From positions 1-64,000 of the forward strand of contig NZ_FNEK01000013.1 of NCBI RefSeq assembly GCF_900099935.1: 64,000 nt of DNA, read 5' to 3'. The position numbers and the translations under genes were made by a program. This document shows, piece after piece, positions 8,999 to 17,942 of the stretch. The notes beneath the pieces are model-generated. The model did no database searches. It was given only the letters and a program-made list of their open reading frames with translations, and was not told the origin of the DNA. The stretch is from Aliiruegeria lutimaris (lineage in GTDB: Bacteria > Pseudomonadota > Alphaproteobacteria > Rhodobacterales > Rhodobacteraceae). Within the stretch, counting starts at the first letter, position 1, and each line of letters opens with the position of its first letter.

Positions 8999-10501
8999 AT
9001 GCTGGAGATGAACAGGATCAGGAAGAGCTTCGGCAAGGTCGAGGTTCTGCACGGCGTCGATCTCGAAGTGCGCGCCGGCGAGGTGCATGCGCTTCTGGGC
9101 GAAAACGGCGCCGGCAAATCCACCCTGATGAAGGTGTTGTGCGGCATTATCAGCGCAAGCGAAGGCACGATCCGCATCAATGGCGAGGAACGTTCCTTTG
9201 CCAACTATGACGAGGCCATCGCCGCCGGCGTGGGCATCGTCTTTCAGGAATTTTCGCTCATTCCCTATCTGTCAGCGGTGGAAAACATGTTCCTCGCACG
9301 GGAATTGACGAACAAGTTCGGCCTGCTGAACCGCAAGGCGATGCGCAGGCGCGCGCATGAGATCCTGCAACAGCTCGACGTGGATCTGCCGCTGAACGCA
9401 CCGATCTCGAGCCTGTCGATTGCCGAGCAGCAATTCGTCGAGATCGCCAAGGCCCTGTCGCTGGACGCCCGCATCCTGGTGCTGGACGAGCCCACCGCAA
9501 CGCTCACTCCGAACGAGGTCGAGCATCTCTTCAAGGTGCTCCGCGAGTTGCGCCGCAAGGGCGTCGCGATCATCTTCATCTCGCACCACCTGGAAGAGAT
9601 CTTCCAGATCTGCGACCGGATCACCGTGTTGCGCGACGGCGAGTACATCAGCACCTGCAACGTGTCCGATGTCGACAACGACCGCCTGGTCGAAATGATG
9701 GTTGGGCGCCGGATCGAACAGAGCTTCCCGACAAAGCCGGACCTTCCGAACGAAACGGAACTGGTACTGGAGATCGATGAAATTCAGCTGAAGCGCACTG
9801 ATCCGGTGTCGTCCTTTTACCTGCGCAAGGGCGAGATCCTCGGCTTTTCCGGGCTTGTCGGATCGGGCCGGACGGAAACCGCGCTTGCGATGCTCGGCGC
9901 GCATCCACACGCGAAGCGCAGCATGAAGCTCAACGGCAAGGAAGTGAACTTCGCGGAACCCGCCGACGCGCTCGTGGCCGGGATCGGCCTGCTGCCCGAG
10001 AGCCGCAAGGAGCAGGGACTGATCACCAGCTTCTCGATACTGCGGAATATCTCGATCAACAACTACGGCAAGTACCGCAAGGGCCGTTACTTCATCGACC
10101 TGACGAAGGAGCTGACCTGCACGGTCGAGGCCATGGAGCAAGTGGGTGTGAAGGCGGGCGGCCCGCATGACCGGCTGGACACCCTGTCCGGCGGAAACCA
10201 GCAGAAGGTCGTGGTCGCGCGCTGGCTGAACCACGACATGAAGATCCTGATCTTCGACGAGCCCACCCGCGGGATCGACGTCGGCGCCAAAGCGGAGATC
10301 TATCTGTTGATGCGCAAGCTCACCGAGCTGGGCTGTTCGATCATCATGATCTCGTCCGAACTGCCGGAAATCATCGGCATGTCTGACCGTGTGTGTGTCT
10401 TCCGGGGAGGCGGCGTCGTGGCGACCGTCGAAGGGGAAGACATCACGTCGGAAAAAATCATGACCTACTCAACGACCGGGAAACTCGAAAATGCCGCATG
10501 A
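8999..10501 (+). CDS. Sugar ABC transporter ATP-binding protein (RbsA type)
   Basis: Cytoplasmic ATPase of 500 residues with two fused nucleotide-binding domains. The first has Walker [10 protein letters not shown] (about 34-42), LSIAEQQ as signature, and Walker [12 protein letters not shown]. The second has the degenerate P-loop GLVGSGRTE typical of this subfamily, signature LSGGNQQK and Walker [13 protein letters not shown]. It energises uptake through the permease, whose start overlaps this gene's end by 11 bp. Confidence 0.93.
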   Translation: MLEMNRIRKSFGKVEVLHGVDLEVRAGEVHALLGENGAGKSTLMKVLCGIISASEGTIRINGEERSFANYDEAIAAGVGIVFQEFSLIPYLSAVENMFLARELTNKFGLLNRKAMRRRAHEILQQLDVDLPLNAPISSLSIAEQQFVEIAKALSLDARILVLDEPTATLTPNEVEHLFKVLRELRRKGVAIIFISHHLEEIFQICDRITVLRDGEYISTCNVSDVDNDRLVEMMVGRRIEQSFPTKPDLPNETELVLEIDEIQLKRTDPVSSFYLRKGEILGFSGLVGSGRTETALAMLGAHPHAKRSMKLNGKEVNFAEPADALVAGIGLLPESRKEQGLITSFSILRNISINNYGKYRKGRYFIDLTKELTCTVEAMEQVGVKAGGPHDRLDTLSGGNQQKVVVARWLNHDMKILIFDEPTRGIDVGAKAEIYLLMRKLTELGCSIIMISSELPEIIGMSDRVCVFRGGGVVATVEGEDITSEKIMTYSTTGKLENAA

Positions 10502-11480
10502 CACAGCAATGGGCACCTCGGTGCAAGGTACCAAGAAAATGAATGTAAACTTCCGCCAGGCATTGCGGTCTCCGCTTGTGCTTCCGCTGGTCGGCCTCAT
10601 CGTGGTCTCGGTTCTCATGGGCTTTGCCAGCGAGAACTTCTTCAGTGTTTCCAAAATCCTGAACGTGCTGCGGCAGGTCTCGATCAACGGCATTCTCGCC
10701 GTTGGCATGACATTCGTGATCCTGACCGGCGGCATCGACCTGTCGGTCGGCGCGGTCATGGCCTTCTCGGGCACGGTCTGTGCAGGCCTGATCGTCAATA
10801 TGGGGATGCCGGGTTCGGTAGGTCTGGCCGGCGGGCTGTTGGTGGGCCTCGGCCTCGGTGTCTTCAACGGCATTCTGGTCGCTTGGGGCCGGATGCCCGC
10901 CATCATCGTCACCCTGGCGACGATGGGCATCGCACGTGGCCTCGGGCTGATCTATTCCGGCGGCTACCCGATCAGCGGGCTGCCCTCCTGGATCGCCTGG
11001 TTCGGCATCGGTCGTATCGGGATCATTCCCGTGCCTGTCATCGCCATGTTCCTCATCTACGGCCTCGCCTGGGTGTTGCTGGAACGGACCGCCTTTGGCC
11101 GCCACGTCTATTCCATCGGCGGCAACGAGACCGCGGCCCGGCTCTCCGGCGTGAAGACCCAGCGGATAAAGCTCGCGATCTACACCATCTCCGGCATGAC
11201 CTCGGCGTTCGCCGCCGTGATCCTGACGGGGCGCCTGATGAGCGGCCAGCCCAACGCGGGGGTCGGCTTCGAGCTCGATGCCATCGCCGCCGTGGTCATG
11301 GGGGGCACCTCCATCGCAGGTGGCCGGGGGCTGATCTTCGGAACCCTGATCGGCGCGGTGCTGCTGGGCATCCTGAACAACGGGCTGAACCTGGTCGGCA
11401 TCAACCCCTACCTGCAGGACGTCATCAAGGGCTTCATCATCCTGCTGGCCATCTACATCGGACGCGGCGAACGGCGCTGA
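10491..11480 (+). CDS. Sugar ABC transporter permease (RbsC type)
   Basis: Inner-membrane permease of 329 residues from the ATG at 10491; ATGs at codons 7 and 17 are alternative starts, and the protein proper begins near MNVNFRQAL. It is strongly hydrophobic, with BPD_transp_2 landmarks: [18 protein letters not shown], then [19 protein letters not shown], and [20 protein letters not shown] near the end. It overlaps the ATPase gene by 11 bp, so the two are translationally coupled. Confidence 0.92.
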   Translation: MPHDTAMGTSVQGTKKMNVNFRQALRSPLVLPLVGLIVVSVLMGFASENFFSVSKILNVLRQVSINGILAVGMTFVILTGGIDLSVGAVMAFSGTVCAGLIVNMGMPGSVGLAGGLLVGLGLGVFNGILVAWGRMPAIIVTLATMGIARGLGLIYSGGYPISGLPSWIAWFGIGRIGIIPVPVIAMFLIYGLAWVLLERTAFGRHVYSIGGNETAARLSGVKTQRIKLAIYTISGMTSAFAAVILTGRLMSGQPNAGVGFELDAIAAVVMGGTSIAGGRGLIFGTLIGAVLLGILNNGLNLVGINPYLQDVIKGFIILLAIYIGRGERR

Positions 11481-11776
11481 CCGGCGATCGGAAGGGATCT
11501 TCCCTGAGGCTCCTTCCTTTCACCAAGAGCCGGTAGCCGAGGATGAGGCGGGGTTCTCCCGAAGGCCGGAAACGGTCACCTGCCCGCCTCATCCTTGGCC
11601 GTGAACGGTCACAACGAAAAGACGACACGCTTTCAAGCCACCAACGCGAGGGCACGGGAGAGGTGCGCTCTGTAAGTGGCGGGAAAGCCCACCCCCCCGG
11701 GCGATGGCCGCAACCGGCCCCGCCGCAAGGACAGCAATTCTGGCCCGGACAGGCCGGACATCTCGCGAGGAAAACC
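11481..11776. promoter_or_regulatory. 296-bp leader with a long inverted repeat
   Basis: No gene is supported here. The stretch contains a 16-bp inverted repeat with one mismatch: CCGAGGATGAGGCGGG at 11537-11552 and its near reverse complement at 11583-11598. Overlapping it is a near-direct repeat, GGCCGGAAACGGTCAC at 11564-11579 and GGCCGTGAACGGTCAC at 11597-11612, with a 33-bp period. It separates the transporter genes from the two SDR genes and may be a processing site, partial terminator or operator. Confidence 0.45.
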
Positions 11777-12502
11777 ATGGAATTCGAAGGGAAATCCGTC
11801 ATCGTCACCGGCGCCGGCAAGGGCATCGGGCGGGTCGTGTCACGCGTCATGGCCAGGCGCGGCGCTTCCATTATCGGCATGAGCCTGACACAGGAAGAGA
11901 TGGCCGGGCTGACCGACGAGACCGGCGCGCGCTGCATCGCCGCCGACTTCTCCGACACCGACAAGGTGCGCGCGGCGATGAAGGAAGCCGGCACCGCCGA
12001 CTATCTCGTCAACTGCGCCGGGATCAACGTGCTCGAAAGCGTGCTCGACATGACCGACCGCGGCGTCGACGCGGTGCTGAATATCAATCTCCGCGCGCCC
12101 ATCGTCGTGGCCCAGGAATTCGCCCGCGCCCGGGTCGCTGCCGGCGGTGGCGGGGCCATCGTCAACATTTCCTCCATCGCGGGCCATCGCGGCTTTGCCG
12201 AGCACGTCGCCTATGCCGCCTCCAAGGCGGGGCTGGAAGGTGCGACCCGGGTGATGGCCAAGGAACTCGGCCAGCACGGCATCCGGGTGGTCGCGCTTGC
12301 GCCCACCATCACCATGACCGAACTGGCCGCCGATGCCTGGAGCGATCCGGTCAAGAGCGAGCCGATGATGGTTCGCCACCCCGTGCAACGCTTCGCCGAA
12401 CCCGAGGACGTCGCCCGCGCGGTTGCCATGCTGCTGAGCGACGATGCCGGCATGGTCACCGGCTCCGTCCTCGCCGTGGATGGCGGCTTCCTCGCCGTTT
12501 GA
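11777..12502 (+). CDS. SDR dehydrogenase, L-xylulose reductase (DCXR) type
   Basis: Short-chain dehydrogenase of 241 residues. The ATG at 11777 follows GCGAGGAAAACC and starts right before the fold (MEFEGKSVIVTGAGKGIG). NAD(P) motif TGAGKGIG is at residues 11-18; Ser132/133 and Tyr146-x3-Lys150 are the catalytic residues. The C-terminal part, with an LAPTITMTELAADAWSDP segment, a PVQRFAEPEDV segment and a closing VDGGF, follows the animal dicarbonyl/L-xylulose reductase pattern closely. It probably interconverts L-xylulose and xylitol, feeding the xylitol dehydrogenase. D-threitol or arabitol dehydrogenase activity is possible. Confidence 0.8.
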   Translation: MEFEGKSVIVTGAGKGIGRVVSRVMARRGASIIGMSLTQEEMAGLTDETGARCIAADFSDTDKVRAAMKEAGTADYLVNCAGINVLESVLDMTDRGVDAVLNINLRAPIVVAQEFARARVAAGGGGAIVNISSIAGHRGFAEHVAYAASKAGLEGATRVMAKELGQHGIRVVALAPTITMTELAADAWSDPVKSEPMMVRHPVQRFAEPEDVARAVAMLLSDDAGMVTGSVLAVDGGFLAV

Positions 12503-12547
12503 TCCCCCAGCCCCGCACCCCCCTCACATCGACACAAGGAGAAGAAC

Positions 12548-13279
12548 ATGTCCCAATCCCTCGAAGGCAAGATTGCCGCCATCACCGGTGCGGCATCCGG
12601 CATTGGCCTGGCCACCACAGAGGCCCTGATCGCCGCCGGCGCGACCGTTGTCATGGTCGACTACGACGAGGCCGCGCTGGCCAAGGAGATCGCGCGCCTC
12701 GGCGAGAAGGCCGTCGCCCAGGTCACCAACCTGATCGATCCCGATAGCTGCGCGGCGATGGTGCCCGAGATCCTGAAGAAGGTCGATCACATCGACATCC
12801 TCTATTGCAACGCCGGCACTTATATCGGCGGCGATCTGGTGGAGACGGACTCCGCGACCATCGACCGGATGCTCAACCTCAACGTCAACGCGGTGATGAA
12901 GAACGTCCGCGAAGTGACGCCCCACATGATCGAGCGCGGTACTGGCGATATCGTCGTGACCTGCTCCATCGCGGGCCACTTCCCGACCTATTGGGAACCG
13001 GTCTATTCGGGGTCCAAATGGGCGATCACCAGCTTCGTGCAAGGCATGCGCCGCCAGATGATCCCGCATGGCATTCGCGTGGCCCAGGTTTCGCCCGGCC
13101 CGGTGATCTCTGCCCTGCTGGCCGACTGGCCGAAAGAGAACCTGCGCAAGGCCAAGGAATCCGGCAGCCTGATCGAGGCCAGCGAAGTGGCCGACGCGGT
13201 GATGTATATCCTGACCCGCGACCGCACCGTCACGATCCGCGACATGCTCGTCCTGCCGACGAATTTCGACCGCGTCTGA
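12548..13279 (+). CDS. rbtD: SDR dehydrogenase, ribitol 2-dehydrogenase type
   Basis: Short-chain dehydrogenase of 243 residues. It has TGAASGIG at 13-20, NAG near 88-90, and Ser140, Tyr153 and Lys157 as the active site. The blocks LYCNAGTYIGGDL, WEPVYSGSKWAI, SPGPVISALLADWPKENL, and the ending VTIRDMLVLPTNFD match the pattern I know from Klebsiella ribitol dehydrogenase. The likely reaction is ribitol to D-ribulose with NAD+. The next kinase would phosphorylate D-ribulose. It lies 45 bp after the other SDR with an AGGAGAAGAAC ribosome-binding site. Confidence 0.82.
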   Translation: MSQSLEGKIAAITGAASGIGLATTEALIAAGATVVMVDYDEAALAKEIARLGEKAVAQVTNLIDPDSCAAMVPEILKKVDHIDILYCNAGTYIGGDLVETDSATIDRMLNLNVNAVMKNVREVTPHMIERGTGDIVVTCSIAGHFPTYWEPVYSGSKWAITSFVQGMRRQMIPHGIRVAQVSPGPVISALLADWPKENLRKAKESGSLIEASEVADAVMYILTRDRTVTIRDMLVLPTNFDRV

Positions 13280-13400
13280 TCCGATTCCGCCCGGGGCGGG
13301 GACATGTTATGAACCAGGTTGAGGCCCGGGCGAGGGGCTGCAAGACGCCGTCCTCGTCGCCGAGCCGAAATCGCCGCCATGCTGCAAGGAAAAGACCAGA

Positions 13401-15011
13401 ATGTCACAGTATTTCATGGGGATCGACGTGGGCACAGGCAGCGCCCGTGCTGGTGTCTTCGACGTGTCCGGAACCCTGCTGGGAACCGAAAAACAGGACA
13501 TCACCCTATTTCGTGAAGCGGGTGCGATTGTCGAGCAATCCTCCAACGAGATCTGGCGCGCCGTCTGCACGGCCAGCCGTGGCGCCATCGCCGCCTCCGG
13601 TGTCGATCCGTCCGAGATCGCGGGTGTGGGGTTCGACGCCACATGCTCGCTCGTCGTGCTTGACGAAGATGGTGCGCCGCTGCCCGTGGGGCCGAGCGAG
13701 GATCCGGAGCGCAACATCATCGTCTGGATGGATCACCGCGCGCTTCCGCAGGCCGAGCGGATCAACGCGATGGGCCATCGGGTGCTGGATTACGTCGGCG
13801 GTCGTATCTCGCCGGAGATGGAAACGCCCAAGCTGCTCTGGCTCAAGGAAAACCGCCCCGAGATATTCGACAAGGCGTGGCAGTTCTTCGACCTGACCGA
13901 TTACCTGACCTGGCGTGCCTCGGGCAGCCTCGCGCGTTCGGTCTGCACCGTCACCTGCAAATGGACCTACATGGCGCATGAAGCCGCTTGGGATGCGAGC
14001 TATTTCCGCCAGATCGGCCTTGAAGGCCTTGCCGATGAAGGCTTCGCACGGATCGGCACCGAAGTGGTTGACGCGGGCACGGCACTTGGCGACGGCCTGC
14101 TGGCCGAAGCTGCCGCGGATCTGGGGTTTGCCCCAGGCACCAAGGTCGCGGCGGGGCTGATCGACGCCCATGCCGGCGGCATCGGTACCGTCGGCGCCAA
14201 GGGCGGGGGGCTGCCGCAGGACAACCTCGCCTATGTCTTCGGTACCTCCTCCTGCACAATGACAACCACCAGCGAGCCCGTCTTCGTCCCCGGCGTCTGG
14301 GGACCCTATTTCTCGGCCATGGTGCCCGGCGCCTGGCTGAACGAGGGCGGCCAATCGGCGGCCGGTGCGGCGATCGAACAACTCCTGCGCTTCCACCCGG
14401 CAGCAGGAGAGGCAGGGGACAAGGCACGCGCTGCCGGGAAGTCCCTCCCGGCCTGGCTCGTGGACCGTGCCGTGGAACTTTGCGGACCGGATGGCGACCC
14501 CGCGCGGCTGGCCGAGGGGATGCATGTCGTTCCCGAATTCCTCGGTAACCGTGCGCCACATGCCGACCCGCACACCCGCGCGGTGATCGCGGGGCTCGGA
14601 ATGGAGGCGGATACCGACAATCTGGTGGCGCTCTACATCGCCGGCCTCTGCGGGCTCGGTTATGGCCTGCGTCAGATCATCGAGACCCAGGCCGAAAAAG
14701 GCGCGCCGATCAAGACTGTCGTCATCAGCGGCGGCGCCGGGCGGAGCGATCTCGTGCGCCAGATACTGGCCGATGCAACCGGAGTGTCGCTTGCCTCTCC
14801 GGCGACCGAGGAACCCGTGCTGCTTGGCTCGGCGATCCTTGGGGCCGTTGCTGCCGGGGTGTTTGCGGACATGCCGAGCGCGATGGCCGAGATGTCCTCC
14901 AACCAGGCCGTCTACGATCCGTCCGCTGCCGCGGCAGAGTATCATGACGGGCGCTTCGATCTGTACGGGAAGTTTCAGGCGCTCGCCCGCGAAGCCGCAA
15001 TCCGCGGTTGA
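13401..15011 (+). CDS. FGGY-family pentulose kinase, probable D-ribulokinase
   Basis: Carbohydrate kinase of 536 residues. The phosphate loop is MGIDVGTGSARAGVFD. The block GVGFDATCSLVVLD followed by IIVWMDHRA is the signature I associate with the FGGY D-ribulokinase branch (human FGGY, bacterial pentulose kinases) rather than AraB or XylB. ISGGAGRSDLVRQILAD is the C-terminal adenosine motif. It most likely makes D-ribulose 5-phosphate from the product of the ribitol dehydrogenase. There is a 121-bp gap upstream. L-ribulose or L-xylulose as substrate cannot be excluded. Confidence 0.83.
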   Translation: MSQYFMGIDVGTGSARAGVFDVSGTLLGTEKQDITLFREAGAIVEQSSNEIWRAVCTASRGAIAASGVDPSEIAGVGFDATCSLVVLDEDGAPLPVGPSEDPERNIIVWMDHRALPQAERINAMGHRVLDYVGGRISPEMETPKLLWLKENRPEIFDKAWQFFDLTDYLTWRASGSLARSVCTVTCKWTYMAHEAAWDASYFRQIGLEGLADEGFARIGTEVVDAGTALGDGLLAEAAADLGFAPGTKVAAGLIDAHAGGIGTVGAKGGGLPQDNLAYVFGTSSCTMTTTSEPVFVPGVWGPYFSAMVPGAWLNEGGQSAAGAAIEQLLRFHPAAGEAGDKARAAGKSLPAWLVDRAVELCGPDGDPARLAEGMHVVPEFLGNRAPHADPHTRAVIAGLGMEADTDNLVALYIAGLCGLGYGLRQIIETQAEKGAPIKTVVISGGAGRSDLVRQILADATGVSLASPATEEPVLLGSAILGAVAAGVFADMPSAMAEMSSNQAVYDPSAAAAEYHDGRFDLYGKFQALAREAAIRG

Positions 15012-15081
15012 TCCGTCAATCGGAACCAGCCGCGGCTTGCCGTTCTAGGCGGGCCGCGACCTTCCAACATGGGAAGATGAC

Positions 15082-15774
15082 ATGGAGCGTCCCGACGCAA
15101 TAATTTTCGACCTGGACGGTGTTCTGGTCGATAGCGAGCCGATGTCGCTTGCATCCTTGGCTGCTGAAATGCGGGCCGTCGGCGTCGCCGACGCGACATC
15201 CGATCATGTCCGCGCGCAATATCTCGGCGTCTCGCTTCCGACGGTCAAAAAGGATGTCGCGGAATATCTCGGCGCGCCCTGTCCGGATGACTTCGAAGAA
15301 AACTACCTGAACCGGCTCTATGCGGCCTATGACGGCGGACTGCGGCGCATTGATGAAATGGTGGCCGCGCTGGACCGGTTTCAGGCCGAAGGCATCGCGA
15401 CCTGCATTGCCTCCGGCGGTTCGCTGCCGAGGATCCGCAGGACGCTTGCTTTCGCGCGGCTGACAGAGCGGTTCGGCGACCGGATCTTCAGCGGCGAAGA
15501 TGTCGCCAGGGGGAAACCCGCGCCGGATCTCGTGCTTCATGCCGCCATGAGTATCGGTGTCGCGCCGTCGAGATGCCTCGTGATCGAGGATTCTCCGCAC
15601 GGAGTCGAGGGTGCGCGGGCGGCGGGCATGCGCGCCGTGGGGTTCACGGGCGGTAGTCATCTGGAAACGATCCGTGAGCAGCAGGCCCAGACCCTCCGCA
15701 ATGCGGGGGCCGAAGCGGTGTTCCGCGATGCGGCGGATGTCCAGTCCCTCGTGCTCGCCGCGGCCGCGGCGTAA
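15082..15774 (+). CDS. HAD-superfamily phosphatase (PGMB/YieH-like)
   Basis: Haloacid-dehalogenase-like hydrolase of 230 residues. Motif I is FDLDGVLVDS with nucleophile Asp10 and acid/base Asp12; motif II is IASGGS; motif III/IV is GKPAPD then CLVIEDSPHG. A helical cap sits between motifs I and II (C1 type). Position at the end of the pentitol operon suggests a sugar- or polyol-phosphate substrate, for example clearing a mis-phosphorylated by-product. This is inference; the family is broad. The stop codon lies 2 bp from the stop of the convergent glycerate kinase gene. Confidence 0.85.
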   Translation: MERPDAIIFDLDGVLVDSEPMSLASLAAEMRAVGVADATSDHVRAQYLGVSLPTVKKDVAEYLGAPCPDDFEENYLNRLYAAYDGGLRRIDEMVAALDRFQAEGIATCIASGGSLPRIRRTLAFARLTERFGDRIFSGEDVARGKPAPDLVLHAAMSIGVAPSRCLVIEDSPHGVEGARAAGMRAVGFTGGSHLETIREQQAQTLRNAGAEAVFRDAADVQSLVLAAAAA

Positions 15775-15776
15775 GC

Positions 15777-17039
15777 CTAGGAAATCAGGATCGCCCGGAA
15801 GTCGTTGACATTGGTCAGGGTCGGGCCGGTGATGACCTGATCGCCGAGGGTTTCGAAGAAGCCGTGGCCATCGTTGTTCTCAAGGCTCGCGCGGGGCGAT
15901 AGACCGGCCAGCAGGGCCTTGCCGAGTGTCTCGGGACCGATCACGGCGCCGGCGACCTCGGTTGCTCCGTCGACGCCATCGGTGTCTCCGGCCAGCGCAT
16001 GAACATCCGGCGCTCCGCCCAGTGCCACCGCCAGGGACGGCAGGAATTCCACGTTGCGCCCGCCACGGCCATTGCCGCGCACGGTGACTGTCGTCTCTCC
16101 GCCCGAAAGCAGGACGCAGGGGCGTTGGAAGGGTTGGTCGTGTTGCAGGATCTGGCGGCTGATCCCGGCCATGACAATTGCCACTTCGCGGGCCTCGCCT
16201 TCGATCGAGTCGCCGAGGATATGCGTCGCATATCCGGCCTCGCGCGCAACCTCCGCTGCGGCGAGCAACGACTGTTGCGGCGTGGCAACCAGATGCGTTT
16301 CGACGCGGGCAAGCCGCGCGTCGCCCGGTTTCACGCTCTCGCACCGGTCCGACGCGAGGGTCGCTCGCACCGACACCGGCAATTCGAGGCGATAGCGTTC
16401 GACGATTTCCAGCGCATCTGCGCGCGTCGTCGGGTCGCCGACCGTCGGGCCGGAGGCGATGTTCATGGGATCGTCGCCCGGCACGTCCGAGATCAGCAGG
16501 TTGATCACCCGTGCCGGATGACAGGCAGCGGCAAGGCGCCCGCCCTTGATCGCCGACAGGTGGCGACGCAGGCAGTTCATCTCGTCAATAGTGGCGCCGC
16601 ATTTCAGCAATTCCCGGTTCACCGCCTGTTTCTCGGCCAGCGTGATGCCGTCGAGCGGGCAGGGCAGCAGTGCAGAACCGCCGCCCGAGATCAGGCAGAG
16701 GACCGTGTCATCCTCCGTCAGGTTTTCAACCAGGGAGAGCATCCGCCCAGCGGCCTTCAGGCCGGGCGCGTCGGGTACGGGATGGGCGGCCTCGATGATC
16801 TCGATCCCGTCGCAGGGAACGGCATGGCCGTAACGGGTTACGACCAGCCCCTCCAGGGGCTGGCCGTAATGGCGCTCGGCGGCCCGCGCCATCGCGGCGG
16901 AGGCCTTTCCAGCGCCGATCACCACGATGCGCCCCCGTGCAGGCATGTCGGGGAGAGAGGGTGAGACGCAGAGATCGGGCTGTGCTGCCGCGACCGCCGC
17001 GTCAAACATGCTGCGCAGGAGCGCCTCGGGCGTTGTCAT
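15777..17039 (-). CDS. Glycerate 2-kinase, MOFRL family
   Basis: Enzyme of 420 residues that phosphorylates D-glycerate to 2-phosphoglycerate (older annotations: hydroxypyruvate reductase). An N-terminal DUF4147 domain has IGAGKASAAMARAAE and CLISGGGSALLPCP. The C-terminal MOFRL motif reads ALAGDTDGVDG. The ATG at 17039 is chosen because it begins the conserved fold and sits 2 bp after the stop of the reductase gene; a longer open frame to 17519 is antisense read-through of that gene. It is the last step of the aldarate route and brings carbon into lower glycolysis. Confidence 0.9.
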   Translation of the reverse strand: MTTPEALLRSMFDAAVAAAQPDLCVSPSLPDMPARGRIVVIGAGKASAAMARAAERHYGQPLEGLVVTRYGHAVPCDGIEIIEAAHPVPDAPGLKAAGRMLSLVENLTEDDTVLCLISGGGSALLPCPLDGITLAEKQAVNRELLKCGATIDEMNCLRRHLSAIKGGRLAAACHPARVINLLISDVPGDDPMNIASGPTVGDPTTRADALEIVERYRLELPVSVRATLASDRCESVKPGDARLARVETHLVATPQQSLLAAAEVAREAGYATHILGDSIEGEAREVAIVMAGISRQILQHDQPFQRPCVLLSGGETTVTVRGNGRGGRNVEFLPSLAVALGGAPDVHALAGDTDGVDGATEVAGAVIGPETLGKALLAGLSPRASLENNDGHGFFETLGDQVITGPTLTNVNDFRAILIS

Positions 17040-17041
17040 GC

Positions 17042-17923
17042 TCAGGCGATTTCGTGATTGCCGAGCATTTCCAGTGCCTTGACCATTGCCGAATGGTCCC
17101 AGGCCGAGCCGCCATGCGCGGCGCAGGCGTTGAAAAGCTCCTGCGCGGTGGCGGTGTTGGGCAGGCTGAGGCCCATCTGGCGGGCGTTGGACAGCGCGAG
17201 GTTGAGGTCCTTCTGGTGCAGCTCGATGCGGAAGCCCGGATCGAAAGTCCGCTTGACCATGCGGTCGCCATGGATTTCGAGGATCTTGGAGGAGGCGAAG
17301 CCGCCCATCAGCGCCTCGCGCACCTTCGCCGGGTCGGCCCCGGCCTTGGAGGCAAAGAGCAGCGCCTCGCCCACGGCCTCGATATTCAGCGCGACGATGA
17401 TCTGGTTGGCGACCTTGCAGGTCTGCCCGTCGCCATTTCCGCCGACCAGCGTGATATTCCCGCCCATCAGGTCGAGCAGCGGCTTCAGGGTGGCGAAGGT
17501 CTCCTCGGAGCCGCCGCACATGATGGAGAGGGTCGCGTTCTTCGCGCCGATCTCGCCGCCGGAAACCGGTCCGTCGAGGTATTCACAGCCCAGCTCGTTG
17601 ATCCTGGATGCGAATTCCTTGGTGGCGATCGGCGAGATCGAGCTGTGATCGACCACGATCTTGCCAGCGGAGAGCCCTTCGGCCACGCCGTTCTCACCGA
17701 AAAGCACAGCCTCCACATGCGGCGTGTCCGGCACCATGATGAAGATGATATCGGCGGCTTCGGCGACGTCCCTGGCGGTGGCACAGGCCGTGCCGCCGGC
17801 CTCGATCAGATCGGCGGGAACGTCCGGGATCGAGTTGAGGAAAAGCTCGTGGCCCGCCGCGATGAGGTGGCCGGCCATGGGCTTGCCCATGATGCCGAGG
17901 CCGATAAATCCGAGTTTGCTCAT
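17042..17923 (-). CDS. garR: Tartronate semialdehyde reductase (2-hydroxy-3-oxopropionate reductase)
   Basis: Beta-hydroxyacid dehydrogenase of 293 residues reducing tartronate semialdehyde to D-glycerate. The N-terminal Rossmann motif is LGFIGLGIMGKPMAGHL. The substrate block DGPVSGGEIGAKNATLSIMCGG is present, and the catalytic-Lys segment is GQTCKVANQIIVALNIEA. FDPGFRIELHQKDLNLAL is typical of GarR/GlxR. It sits 19 bp after the aldolase gene and 2 bp before the glycerate kinase, which fits the pathway order. Confidence 0.92.
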   Translation of the reverse strand: MSKLGFIGLGIMGKPMAGHLIAAGHELFLNSIPDVPADLIEAGGTACATARDVAEAADIIFIMVPDTPHVEAVLFGENGVAEGLSAGKIVVDHSSISPIATKEFASRINELGCEYLDGPVSGGEIGAKNATLSIMCGGSEETFATLKPLLDLMGGNITLVGGNGDGQTCKVANQIIVALNIEAVGEALLFASKAGADPAKVREALMGGFASSKILEIHGDRMVKRTFDPGFRIELHQKDLNLALSNARQMGLSLPNTATAQELFNACAAHGGSAWDHSAMVKALEMLGNHEIA

Positions 17924-17942
17924 ATGAATGCTCCTTGAAGTG

